Assembly (NCBI GenBank): GCA_032164245.1
Contig: JAVMKO010000005.1
Coordinates: 43,304,133-43,368,132, forward strand
Direction: 5' to 3'
Length of the DNA: 64,000 nucleotides
Origin: Sternotherus odoratus
Taxonomy: Eukaryota > Chordata > Testudines > Kinosternidae
The notes under the pieces are model-generated. The model did not search any database. It worked only from the letters and a program-made list of their open reading frames with translations, and was not told the origin of the DNA. A program made the translations under genes and the position numbers. Shown here piece after piece: positions 58,601 to 64,000 of this stretch (positions within the stretch are counted from its first letter, which is position 1; the number at the start of each line of letters is the position of its first letter).

Positions 58601-60127
58601 GAGCCAGGGTAAGTGGCCGGCCCGCACATGGTGTTACATGCCTCCCCTTGGCTTTGGAAATTTAGACCCTTTACGTGTGTCTTAGCCTGTCCCCATGTGC
58701 TGGCTGTGCTGTGCCAGAGGGCAGAGCCCCACCAGCCAACGTGGCTGGCACAGAGCAGCACTCACTGAGCACTTGGCCTCCAGCTGAGCTCCCTTGGCTG
58801 CACAATGGGGGTCTTGGTATCTCCTACCACTTGGTGTTCCCATCGCTGTGCAAGGGGTCAGAGCCCAGCATGGGGAGAGCGTGGCCTGGGGATCAGAGCC
58901 TGGTGTGGAGAGAGCATGGCCCAGGAGTCAGAGCCCAGCAAGGGTAGCATGGCCCTAGGGGCAGAGGCCAGTGCCAACAGACACCACTCCTGATGTCGCT
59001 GATCCAAGCAGGTCCATGTCCTTTCTGGCCTATGTTGGACCTACGTGGGGCCTCAAAACATGGCTCTCCAGCGGGTGGGTAGGTCGGGTAGTTAGAGTTG
59101 GGGGAGGAGCGGGAATGAAGCTGTCCCCTCACTGGTGGAGACCAGAGACCTAATGGGGCAGATTCTCCCACACCTGCTGCTGCGGGCACTGCCCAGCCCA
59201 GCCCCCTGGGCTCCGTCTCCTCAGGCGATGCTCACATGTGCAGTGGGAGACTCCAGGGGCCGTGCGAGGTGTGCCTGTGAGCTGCTAGCCTAGAGGATGC
59301 CAAGCATTTCTGCCTCTGCCACATGCATGGTGCTGCTGGAATGACCCCCATTCTCTCCGGCACAGTGGTCCTTCGGGGTCCTCCTGTGGGAGCTGCTGAC
59401 ACGTGGGGCCCCACCGTACCCCGAGGTGGATCCCTATGACATAACGCACTACCTGCTGAGCGGCCGGCGCCTGCCGCAGCCCGAGTACTGCCCGGACTCA
59501 CTGTGAGTGCCATGCTCCCCTCCTCTCAGCGGGCGGGGGTGGCCCTGGGCCCCTTGAGGACCTTCTCCCCCCACAACCTGATTCCTCCTGCATCCCCCCC
59601 CATCAACCCCACATATCCCAGCTCCAAAACTTCTGCCTGCCAGTCCCCCTGTGAGCAGTACCTGGCCCGGTGCTCCCCAGATCCTCCTCATCCCCTCACA
59701 CAGGACACCTCCTTTGGCCTCCCCTTTCCTGGTACATGGGGATGTGAGTGAAGGGGGCCCAGGATGGAGGAATTTGGGAGGGTTTGGCATGCGGGGATCA
59801 GGTCAGGAAGAGGGAGGTGGTCCAATGCTGGTGTCCGACAAAACTCCCTGCCCCATGGCCTGTCCCAACTCTAACGGTTTCTTTTGTCGGGACAGGTATG
59901 CGGTGATGCTGAGCTGCTGGGCTCCGAGTCCTGAGGAGCGCCCCACCTTCTCCACCCTGATTGGGGAGGTGGAGTGCATCATGGCCTCCCTAAAGGGCGA
60001 GCACTACATCAACCTGAATGTCACATACATCAACCTGGAGCAGGGCCTGTCCAGCCCGCTGGTGCCTGGTTCCGAGGACGAGCTAGCCTCCAGCGGGGAG
60101 GAGGGTGAAGCAGCTGCCACATGCTAA
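24419..60127 (+). CDS. MST1R: MST1R (RON), macrophage-stimulating protein receptor tyrosine kinase (gene span, 20 coding exons)
   Basis: Single-pass receptor kinase of the MET family; its ligand is MSP (MST1), and signalling drives cell motility and macrophage responses (known). Twenty exons join in frame to 1401 residues; human RON has 1400. Order: signal peptide 1-21; sema about 25-510, with a KRRRRR cleavage site at 298-303 that would yield alpha and beta chains; Cys-rich PSI about 512-568; IPT repeats about 569-944; transmembrane about 967-988 followed by CRRRRK; juxtamembrane DYR with Tyr1023, the position of the CBL site; kinase with GKGHFG 1098-1103, Lys1123, HRD Asp1217, DFG 1235-1237 and activation-loop Tyr1247/1248; docking tyrosines YINL 1362 and YINL 1369. 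The tail after these is short and acidic and differs from human. MET is excluded by the closer match to RON and by synteny with MON1A. No inactivating change was found. Confidence 0.97.
27744..28558 (+). mobile_element. LTR (family A), sense orientation
   Basis: It begins TGTGACGAAG and ends CACTCTGTGACA, with poly(A) signals AATAAA near 28138 and 28265 on the + strand. Its sequence matches, in reverse, the LTR at 42984-43666. No target duplication is seen because an inverted partial copy follows immediately. Confidence 0.78.
28570..28766 (-). mobile_element. Partial LTR (family A), inverted next to the forward copy
   Basis: The reverse complement of this stretch carries the LTR's 5' landmarks: GTGACGCAGTAGGAATGC at its right edge and CTGAAGCTGTAACTTGACCC further in. 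It is therefore a truncated second LTR in opposite orientation. Two AT-rich direct repeats GATTAAAAGCATTC lie at about 28724-28756. Confidence 0.65.
30768..30963 (+). repeat. tRNA-derived SINE with CR1-like tail
   Basis: The head has GATAGCTCAGGGGTTTGAG (box A) and GTGAGTTCAATCC (box B). The tail GGGGATTGGCCCTGCTTTGA through CCAACCCTGATATTCT is the CR1-type end. It is better preserved than the copy at 6508. Confidence 0.88.
31168..31484 (-). mobile_element. GC-rich TIR element, copy 2 of the four-copy family
   Basis: The right end reads CTGTCGCCGGCCCTG and the left end GGCTGGCGACAG, with its first bases mutated. Internally CCGGACTTCAGGGGG-type arms form a palindrome around 31209-31250. No clear target duplication remains. 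Confidence 0.72.
34960..36075 (-). mobile_element. Solo LTR (family B), 1116 bp
   Basis: TG...CA ends (TGTGACGGTG to GTAACGTGACA) and a perfect 5-bp duplication GATGG (34955-34959 and 36076-36080). Reverse-oriented landmarks are a TATA-like box (TTTTATAGAC near 35606) and a poly(A) signal (complement of TTTATTATA near 35340), so the U3-R-U5 order runs on the minus strand, antisense to MST1R. No internal retroviral coding was found. Confidence 0.9.
36615..37298 (-). mobile_element. Probable solo LTR, minus orientation
   Basis: AAACAGGTTTATTGCTAGC near 36881 looks like an R region with a reverse poly(A) signal. The right edge TATTTTAACA and a possible CCCTC duplication (36610-36614 and 37299-37303) suggest these limits, but the right flank is C-rich, so the duplication may be chance. 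Confidence 0.5.
37735..38215 (+). repeat. Degenerate minisatellite
   Basis: Repeated variants of a GGTGTATGGGTGGGTGCTGG unit, roughly 25-45 bp long, fill this stretch just upstream of MST1R coding exon 2. Confidence 0.85.
38486..38674 (+). CDS. MST1R: MST1R coding exon 2 (sema)
   Basis: 63 codons, phase 0, after acceptor TGTCCCAG. It encodes [17 protein letters not shown] and [16 protein letters not shown], closely matching the RON sema domain. The donor is GTAGGT. Confidence 0.96.
39240..39365 (+). CDS. MST1R: MST1R coding exon 3 (end of sema)
   Basis: 42 codons, phase 0. It reads [20 protein letters not shown] and [13 protein letters not shown]. It is flanked by CCCCTCAG and GTGAGA. Confidence 0.95.
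39698..39868 (+). CDS. MST1R: MST1R coding exon 4 (PSI domain)
   Basis: 57 codons, phase 0. The Cys-rich series [26 protein letters not shown] and CPPVLID is the plexin-semaphorin-integrin module. The acceptor is CTGAAG, with a weaker pyrimidine tract; the donor is GTAGGC. Confidence 0.95.
40009..40302. mobile_element. Non-autonomous hAT-type element, 294 bp
   Basis: It begins CAGGGGTTCTCAAAC and ends GTTTGAGAACCGCTG, with a perfect, self-complementary duplication CCCTAGGG (40001-40008 and 40303-40310). An internal inverted pair around CGCTCGGCATGTCC and CGGACATGCCGAGCG is visible. Confidence 0.92.
40700..41512 (-). mobile_element. LTR-like sequence, boundaries uncertain
   Basis: AAACAGGAGGGTTTATTGAG near 41008 resembles a reversed R region with poly(A) signal, within a TC-rich context seen in reptile endogenous retroviral LTRs. 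Neither end nor a target duplication could be fixed. Confidence 0.45.
41691..42001. mobile_element. hAT-like element lacking its right terminal repeat
   Basis: The left terminus is CAGTGGTCCCCAACC. The right side stops at CACGGACCGGTAT without the complementary end. Even so, the octamer CTCTACTG lies on both sides (41683-41690 and 42002-42009), which would fit an insertion followed by loss of the terminal bases. Confidence 0.6.
42984..43666 (-). mobile_element. Solo LTR (family A), antisense orientation
   Basis: On the + strand it begins TGTCACGGAG and ends CTTCGTCACT, flanked by perfect GCTTG pentamers (42979-42983 and 43667-43671). ACAGGTTTATTCAATAAC marks a reversed poly(A) signal. It is the reverse of the LTR at 27744. 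It lies in the intron before coding exon 5. Confidence 0.88.
43761..43939 (+). CDS. MST1R: MST1R coding exon 5 (IPT)
   Basis: 179 nt, starting in phase 0 and ending with two bases of Arg. It reads [20 protein letters not shown], the start of the first IPT/TIG repeat. Acceptor TTCCCCTCAG, donor GTAGGG. Confidence 0.95.
44356..44533 (+). CDS. MST1R: MST1R coding exon 6 (IPT)
   Basis: 178 nt. It completes the split Arg codon and encodes [20 protein letters not shown] and SSLGGFVFV, ending in phase 0. The donor is GTACGT. Confidence 0.95.
44962..45107 (+). CDS. MST1R: MST1R coding exon 7 (IPT)
   Basis: 146 nt. [20 protein letters not shown] opens the second IPT repeat. It ends with two bases of Ser before GTATAG. 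Confidence 0.94.
45290..45640 (+). repeat. Degenerate minisatellite in intron 7
   Basis: Variants of a GTGTGGCTGGGTCAGCATG unit, about 20-40 bp long, recur through this stretch. Confidence 0.8.
45725..45812 (+). mobile_element. Penelope-like element fragment
   Basis: GTGGCACTTTAAAGACTAAC followed by GCATAAGCTTTCGTGGGCTA and TTTGTCGGATGCA is the end motif of a widespread turtle repeat that I associate with Penelope-like retroelements. A second copy of the motif lies at 63800-63875. Confidence 0.65.
46066..46221 (+). CDS. MST1R: MST1R coding exon 8 (IPT)
   Basis: 156 nt, completing Ser and reading [20 protein letters not shown], then [18 protein letters not shown] plus two bases. The donor is GTGAGT at 46222. 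Confidence 0.95.
46240..46424 (+). repeat. C-rich degenerate tandem repeat
   Basis: Units resembling CAACCCCCAGTCACAGCCC, about 25-35 bp, repeat several times directly after coding exon 8. Confidence 0.7.
46425..46680 (-). mobile_element. Internally deleted LTR (family B)
   Basis: The left part (TGTAACGATG, GACACAACTGAGAG) and right part (AGTTTGAAATACAGACAG, GCGTAATCATAACCAGC) match the two ends of the LTR at 34960, with about 800 bp missing between them. Confidence 0.7.
46960..47190 (+). repeat. Degenerate C-rich tandem repeat
   Basis: Variants of a CCCAGCCCCTGGGTCCCCAGCAC unit precede coding exon 9. Boundaries are approximate. Confidence 0.55.
47244..47337 (+). CDS. MST1R: MST1R coding exon 9 (IPT)
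   Basis: 94 nt. It reads [20 protein letters not shown] and DTSVATVAK, the start of the third IPT repeat, and returns to phase 0. Donor GTGAGT. Confidence 0.94.
47362..47542 (-). repeat. tRNA-derived SINE with CR1-like tail, minus strand
   Basis: Read in reverse, it has a head GGGATATCTCTGTGATTTG, box B-like GTGAGTTCAATCC and the CR1-type tail ending at TCATAGAATC. It lies a few dozen bases from a CR1 in the same orientation. Confidence 0.87.
47594..48460 (-). mobile_element. CR1 LINE 3' end, 0.87 kb
   Basis: The reverse frame reads [30 protein letters not shown] and [18 protein letters not shown], the C-terminal part of the CR1 polyprotein, almost open to the tail. It is the longest CR1 piece in the window. 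Confidence 0.94.
49004..49231 (+). CDS. MST1R: MST1R coding exon 10 (IPT)
   Basis: 76 codons, phase 0: [20 protein letters not shown] through [20 protein letters not shown] and DNEIEIH. Acceptor GTCCCCTCAG, donor GTACGG. Confidence 0.95.
49235..49860 (+). repeat. G-rich degenerate repeats in intron 10
   Basis: Nearly the whole intron consists of variants of GGGGGAGGTGGGGTGGCTCAGG with many G runs, ending about 15 bp before coding exon 11. ORFs here are glycine-rich artefacts. Confidence 0.85.
49877..50023 (+). CDS. MST1R: MST1R coding exon 11 (last IPT)
   Basis: 147 nt, 49 codons, phase 0 on both sides. It reads [20 protein letters not shown] and [20 protein letters not shown]. In human RON the equivalent exon is also 147 nt and is skipped to give a constitutively active form (established knowledge). 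Confidence 0.95.
50635..51097 (+). mobile_element. GC-rich TIR element, copy 3 (best preserved), 463 bp
   Basis: The left end is CAGGGCCGGAGACAG, and the right end CTGTCGCCGGCTCTG is near complementary. A perfect octamer ACCTGGCA flanks it (50627-50634 and 51098-51105), the hAT spacing. The centre is built of CAGCCCAGCCGACAGCGGCTG units. A perfect hairpin lies at 51004-51087. Confidence 0.92.
51004..51087. repeat. Perfect inverted repeat, 36-bp arms, 12-nt loop
   Basis: The left arm 51004-51039 and right arm 51052-51087 are exactly complementary. The arms contain GTACTACGGGTAGAGCTG and its complement. The structure sits just inside the right end of the TIR element and is repeated, less perfectly, in the copy ending at 57421. 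Confidence 0.95.
51400..51600 (+). repeat. MIR-like SINE fragment
   Basis: AGCACTGAACTGGGACTCAG, CTGGGCAAGTCA, CGGTTTCCCCATCTGCAAGA and AGTGCTAGATAAGAGC occur in the order of a MIR-type SINE. Confidence 0.75.
51698..51854 (+). CDS. MST1R: MST1R coding exon 12 (transmembrane)
   Basis: 157 nt: [14 protein letters not shown], then the hydrophobic span [19 protein letters not shown] with [10 protein letters not shown] as stop-transfer. It ends with one base of Gly. The donor is GTAATT. Confidence 0.96.
52308..52400 (+). CDS. MST1R: MST1R coding exon 13 (juxtamembrane)
   Basis: 93 nt: [20 protein letters not shown] then SSVDYRDVP. The DYR motif corresponds to the CBL-binding tyrosine of MET and RON. 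Acceptor TCTGCAG, donor GTAAGG. Confidence 0.94.
52838..53053 (+). CDS. MST1R: MST1R coding exon 14 (juxtamembrane to kinase start)
   Basis: 216 nt: [15 protein letters not shown], then [20 protein letters not shown] and DRVIGK, leading into the nucleotide-binding loop. The donor is GTGAGT. Confidence 0.96.
53055..53325 (+). repeat. Minisatellite in intron 14, unit about 60 bp
   Basis: Four to five imperfect copies of a unit containing GGGTCGGGCTGGGCC and GCACAGTGAGCACTGA begin directly at the donor of coding exon 14. Confidence 0.88.
53786..53866 (+). CDS. MST1R: MST1R coding exon 15 (glycine loop and catalytic lysine)
   Basis: 81 nt: [20 protein letters not shown] then CAVKSLN. It contains the end of the GKGHFG loop and Lys1123 of the CAVK motif. 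Acceptor CTGGCCAG, donor GTGAGT. Confidence 0.95.
54304..54485 (+). CDS. MST1R: MST1R coding exon 16 (kinase N-lobe)
   Basis: 182 nt: [33 protein letters not shown] and the hinge [18 protein letters not shown]. It includes the alpha-C glutamate at about 1140. Confidence 0.96.
55466..55547. repeat. Foldback: 39-bp inverted repeat with 4-nt loop
   Basis: The arms 55466-55504 and 55509-55547 are complementary at 38 of 39 positions, with AAGG between them. It lies about 75 bp upstream of coding exon 17 in intron 16. Confidence 0.93.
55624..55733 (+). CDS. MST1R: MST1R coding exon 17 (catalytic loop)
   Basis: 110 nt: [20 protein letters not shown] and [11 protein letters not shown], with catalytic Asp1217. 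It ends with two bases of Met before donor GTGAGT. Confidence 0.97.
56590..56755 (+). CDS. MST1R: MST1R coding exon 18 (DFG and activation loop)
   Basis: 166 nt: [20 protein letters not shown], then [20 protein letters not shown]. It contains DFG 1235-1237 and the activation tyrosine pair 1247/1248. Confidence 0.97.
56928..58404 (-). mobile_element. Solo LTR (family B) inserted in the CR1
   Basis: It begins TGTGATGGTG and ends GTAACGTGACA, flanked by GAAGG (56923-56927) and GCAGG (58405-58409). It has the same layout as the LTR at 34960, including a reversed TATA-like TTTTATAG near 57986, but is enlarged by the TIR element inside it. Confidence 0.9.
57013..57421 (+). mobile_element. GC-rich TIR element, copy 4, inside the LTR
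   Basis: The left end is CAGGGCCGGGGACAG and the right end CTGTCGCCGGCCCTG. Flanking octamers CCCAAACC (57005-57012) and CCCAAAGC (57422-57429) match 7/8. Removing it restores the LTR sequence seen at 34960 and 62996 (GCCCAAAG then TTGGGG or CTGGGG). Confidence 0.9.
58549..59365. other. MST1R intron 18, right part
   Basis: No exon or named repeat was recognised, apart from a short run of imperfect repeats containing CAGAGCCCAGCA near 58859-58945. It ends with acceptor CTCCGGCACAG before coding exon 19. Confidence 0.5.
59366..59502 (+). CDS. MST1R: MST1R coding exon 19 (kinase C-lobe)
   Basis: 137 nt: [20 protein letters not shown] and [10 protein letters not shown], ending in two bases of Leu. 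Donor GTGAGT. Confidence 0.96.
59896..60127 (+). CDS. MST1R: MST1R last coding exon (kinase end and docking tail)
   Basis: 232 nt to TAA 60125-60127: [18 protein letters not shown], then [15 protein letters not shown]. The two YINL tyrosines are seven residues apart, as in the bidentate docking site of RON and MET. The tail ends after a further 29 residues, mostly acidic and small. Confidence 0.96.
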
Positions 60128-61165
60128 GGGGTGCTGTCCACCCCGCGGGGCACCAGGAATGCAGTCAGAGCTGGCTGGAGAGACCAGGGGACTGTGGGGA
60201 TGCAATGGGAAGAGGTGACACTGCCTAGCTGGCGTGTTGGAACAGGGATGCGGACCACTGTTGGTTTTCCACCTGATATTTATTGTGTAGTGAAGAGACA
60301 CAAGGAGTATTTTTTAATAGAAAGGAAACCTCAAAACCAACCAGTCCTGAGGCTTGAATCACAAAGTTTTGGTTTGGGGGAAGCTTTGGGATTTTGGTTC
60401 TTTGTCCTGATTCCATGGGGGCTTGTCCAAAGGGGTGGATGGAAATTCAGCTCCCACCTGGCGCTGGGGCAGCTGGGTCTGGCTGTCATGCTGCATCCTC
60501 ACAGAGCCAGGGCCTCAGAGCATCCTGTGACTGAGTCTGGGGATATGGGAATTGTTTGTCCTGGTTCTAGGCCCAGTGCCCCACACAGTTACTATTGTTC
60601 TCTGGGCTGAGGGGAGGGCCCAGTGGATAGGGGTGTGGCCATAGGGGCTGGCACCAGCGGGGCACACCCTGGTGCTGGAAAGCTCTCTGCCTACACAGTG
60701 CGCTAGGAGCCAGGCCTGCGTGGGGCAGGGATCTGGGGTACAGGGCAGGACATCTCACACAACCTGGCAGGAGCTGCCTGCCTGCACCCATCCAGGTTCA
60801 TGGCCCTCCCAGCTCAGGGACCAGGCGACCCTTCCATTGTCCCGCCCTCTGCCCCAGCCCTGCCCTGGCAGGTGCATCCTCTGGGGCAGAGGAGAATTCA
60901 GCGTCCATTGCTACTTCATCAAGCCTGGGCTGGCCCCAGAGCTTCCCCTGAGATCATGGCAATGGCACTGAGGTGGCAGCACGAGGGCAGGGGCTGTGGC
61001 AACACAGTGCCGAGCAAAGCTGGGTGCCAGGGCACTGTTGGACCACAAATGTCCCTCAAATGCCAGCAGTATCCCCATGGTGCCCAGGGAGGGGCCACAG
61101 CAGGGGAACCATGTCCCAAAGCTCCACCTGACCTGCCCCTACAGATGGGCAAACCAGCAGGGGTA
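60128..61165 (+). other. MST1R 3' UTR and flank
   Basis: No coding exon was recognised. An AT-rich patch (TGATATTTATTGTGTAG and TTTTTTAATAG, 60270-60330) fits a 3' UTR, but I saw no AATAAA or ATTAAA within the first kilobase, so the cleavage site is open. Confidence 0.5.
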
Positions 61166-61169
61166 ACAC

Positions 61170-61340
61170 AGACTCATAGACTTTAATCTAGTCTGACCTC
61201 TCTCATAACGCAGGCCACAGAATCTCACCCAGCTGCTCCTGCATTCAACCTCTCACCTATGCCTGAGCTTCTGAAGTCCTCAGATCATGATTTAAAGACT
61301 TCAAGGTTCAGAGAATCATCCCTAGGGAGTGCCAGCCCGG
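61170..61340 (-). mobile_element. Old CR1-type LINE fragment
   Basis: TAATCTAGTCTGACCTC, CAGGCCACAGAATCTCACCC and GATTTAAAGACTTCAAG match the 3' region of an older CR1 subfamily in reverse orientation. Confidence 0.65.
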
Positions 61341-62995
61341 GATGACCCCTTGGTCAACTTCTCACCAGCAACTACACGGAACCCACCTTTCCACAGCACT
61401 GGGCTGGGGCTGGCTTCAGCAGGGGGCAGGGCTTAGGCCCTAGAGAGGCAACCGGCCGGCTCATACCCTCTACCTGCACACCTGGCAGCAGTGTAATGTT
61501 GTGGCAATGGTGCATCGTCCTCCTGATGCTGGCACCTAGCCCTCTGGGCAGCCCCAGCCTGCTCTGGGTTTGCAATGACCCATGGGGCAGTAGGAGGGGC
61601 CCCATCTCCAGATGTGTGAGGTGCACTGGCTATGGGATGTTGCTATTCCCACAGGCACAGGGAGGTGGGCAGTGAGGCCGCATGCTCTGCCCTGCACCCC
61701 TACCCCAGCTGGGTCCCTCCTCAGCACCCAGCCTCTTCCCCGCACACTGCCCTTTCCCAGAGCACCCTCTCTCCCCCTATTGGCCTGCTACAGGGAGAGA
61801 GAACTGGCCAGCAGTAACTGAAAGGGCAGTCGGCTGTTCAGTGCAGGAGATCTGCCGGCTAGGGCCCAAGGATGCTGCCAGTCACAACATCCCCCCTTGC
61901 CTCCCCGGCCCCTATCCAGCACTGTGCCAGATACCGGATTCCTCCCCCTGGAGCCCAACCCAATGCTGTGCCAGGGACTGGATCTCTGCCTTCTTGAGCC
62001 CTCAGCTGGGGCCATAGGGAAGGGAGCAGGCACTGTCCCCCCCACCACCCTGGGTGCCAGGTCCACCCACAGCTGCTGCAGCACAGGCATAGCCCCAGGT
62101 AGCTACCATCCTCAGAGCCAGGCCATGCTGGGGTGGGGGAGCCTGTGGCGAAGCGGCATGTGCTACGCAGTCCATTAGTTCTCAGACTCTCCTGCAGCCA
62201 CAATTCTTGGAGCTGGTGCCAGGGGGATGCCCCCATCCAACACCCCAGTGCTGGGCCCTTCAGCTAGCAGCCCCTAGCACTGGGAACGCTGGGCATTGCC
62301 TAGCGTGGCGGATCTACCTGGCTGGGCCAAATCTGAGCGGTGCAGTTGTAGCCCCTGGCTGTGCTGTCAAGGGCAGCAGCTTTATCTTGAACTGTCTATG
62401 CCTGCTGCTCTGGTTCTGGCCTGTGGCTCCTCTCTCCCCCATGGCCAGGGCTCAGGTCCACAGAAGGCATTCTTGGGGCAGATGGGAATGGTGGACAGCA
62501 GGGCCCCCGCCTGTAGCGGTCTGTGCCCAGGGCAGAGTAGGACGGACAATTGGAGGCAGGATTGTGCCCATACTCATCCCCCTGCCCTGAGATGGGGCCT
62601 CGGGCCAAGCTCCTGGTGTCCCCTGGGAGGCCCCAGCTGTCCCGTCCGTCATTGGTGCTTTTGGCTCAGGCAGTGTGCTGGCTGTTGACAGCGTGGGGGT
62701 GTCCCTTGCGGTCAGAGCCAGCCATTGCGAGACACTCAATTTGGTGGAAGAGGGGCTTGGCCAGAGTGGGAGGCCAAGGGGTCTGGCTAGAGTGCTAGAT
62801 GGCTGGCATAGGAGTGTCAGCATAACTGGAGGGGACTGGCAAGAGTGTTGGGGGGTGAGCGGCCTGGATGGAGTGGGGAAGCCAGGGGTCCAGCTGTGGG
62901 GGTGGGAGGTCTGGCTGGAGTGGTGAGAGCAGGGGCTGGTTAGGGGGAGTTGGTCAGAATGGGGAGGCCAGGGGCCTGTCGGGGGTGGGGTGGGG
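61341..62995. other. Intergenic, nothing recognised
   Basis: About 1.65 kb with no gene, RNA gene or named repeat. The stretch 62740-62990 is a weak tandem of GGTCTGGCTGGAGTG-like units. In mammals CAMKV follows MST1R; no CAMKV exon was recognised. Confidence 0.5.
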
Positions 62996-63747
62996 TGTAA
63001 CAATGCTGCCCTTGGTGGGACACAACTGAGTGTACCAATTCAGGACAAATAGAGCAGAGCGGTTGCAGCCCAAGGCTGGGGTTCCTTTGCACACCAAACC
63101 AGCCAAACAGAGAAGACTTTGGTTTTACCCCACTGGCTAAACACAAGTCACACAAGCAATTTCCTTAGACACTTCAGTGTCTTCACCAGTGCCACTTGTT
63201 AGGGGGATGAATGATTATGAAAACCAATACCCCAGTAAAAGAAAAAAGGTTCTCCTGATGCAAAGGACCAAGCAATATACAAATCAATGTCAATATACAA
63301 ATCAGATCTTACCCACAAAACATGCTGTTGCCAATCCTTTAGAATCTGAAATCTAAAGGTTTATTCATAAAAAGAAAAAGATATAGATGAGGTTCAATGG
63401 AATCAATTCCATACAGTAAAGGAAAAGTTCTTGGTTCAGGCTTGTAGCAGTGATAGACTAAACTGCAGGTTCAAATCAAGTCTCTCGAGTATATCCACAG
63501 CTTGGATGGGTCATTCAGTCCTTTCAGAGCTTCAATTTGTAGCAAAGTTCCTCCAGAGGCAAGAAGCAGGATTGAAGACCAACTGGAGGGATTTCCAGGG
63601 CCTTTTATAGCCTCTCCATGCGGAAGGACACCCCTCCCTTCTTACTGTGGAAATCACAACAGCAAGATGGAGTCTGGAGTCACATGGGGAAGCCACATGT
63701 CCATGCATGACCCACTTCTTTGCAGGCTGACACCATTGTTTACATGT
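62996..63747 (-). mobile_element. LTR (family B), truncated by a Penelope-like element
   Basis: It begins TGTAACAATGCTGCCC and shares the order of segments of the LTR at 34960, including TCTAAAGGTTTATTCATAAA and the reversed TATA-like CTTTTATAGCC near 63602. Its right part is lost where the next element begins. Confidence 0.85.
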
Positions 63748-64000
63748 TTAAGATTAGCAGCCATGTTAGTCTGTATCTGTAGATAAGACGAGGAAGACTA
63801 TGTAGCACCTTAGAGCCTAACCAGTTTATTTCAGCATAAGCTTTTGTGGGCTATAGCCCACTTCATCGGATGCATAGAATGGAACAGAAGTAAGATGCAT
63901 TTATATACACAGAAAGCAAAAAAAAAAAAAAAGTTGTACATTAGCATACCAATTCTAAGAGGCTGTTTAATTTGGATGGGCCATTATCAGGAGGAGAAAA
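63748..64000 (+). mobile_element. Penelope-like retroelement fragment, runs off the window
   Basis: GTTTAAGATTAGCAGCCATG, GTAGCACCTTAGAGCCTAAC, GCATAAGCTTTTGTGGGCTA and CACTTCATCGGATGCATAG belong to a very common turtle repeat. I assign it to Penelope-like elements because longer copies of the family encode a GIY-YIG domain (from memory). It continues past 64000. Confidence 0.72.

Overview
This window looks like nuclear DNA from a sauropsid, most likely a turtle. The genes are vertebrate, with GT-AG introns. The repeats are CR1 LINE ends with the ATTCTATG tail, tRNA-headed SINEs that borrow the CR1 tail, Penelope-like fragments, many hAT-type elements with 8-bp target duplications, and solo LTRs. 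The species call rests on repeat types I recognise by memory, not on a search.

Two protein-coding genes lie in tandem on the + strand, in the same relative order and orientation as in human 3p21.31. MON1A (four coding exons seen, 1204-7131; the first coding exon is not visible) encodes a subunit of the MON1-CCZ1 exchange factor for RAB7. MST1R/RON (20 coding exons, 24419-60127, 1401 codons) encodes the receptor tyrosine kinase for macrophage-stimulating protein. Every MST1R junction keeps frame, and the signal peptide, sema, PSI and IPT domains, polybasic cleavage site, membrane span, juxtamembrane DYR motif, kinase motifs and tandem C-terminal docking tyrosines are all readable. A CpG-rich block at 21716-22060 is the likely MST1R promoter with a 5' noncoding exon.

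Layout: 1-1203, MON1A upstream sequence or intron. 1204-7131, MON1A with a hAT MITE, a GC-rich TIR element and a tRNA-SINE in its introns. 7132-21715, intergenic and repeat-rich: a CR1 end, MITEs, an old MIR-like SINE split by a TIR element, a nested block at 12879-15018 holding a 5S rRNA-headed retroposon, Gypsy pol remains, and a TG-rich tract broken by a CR1 that is itself broken by a 1.8-kb hAT element. 21716-24418, MST1R promoter and 5' UTR. 25637-38485, the 12.8-kb first coding intron with LTRs, a SINE and a TIR element. 38486-60127, the remaining 19 coding exons, with LTR, CR1, SINE, TIR-element and minisatellite insertions in introns. 60128-64000, MST1R 3' flank, an old CR1 piece, an LTR and a Penelope-like element running off the end.

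The most notable non-genic items are (i) a 231-bp retroposon with a full-length 5S rRNA head and exact 9-bp target duplications inside an LTR that sits inside a DNA transposon, (ii) a four-copy family of elements sharing a 15-bp TIR, whose best copy carries a perfect 36-bp hairpin arm, and (iii) several three-level nested insertions that give a relative age order of the families. I saw no bacterial-type system, CRISPR array or operon.
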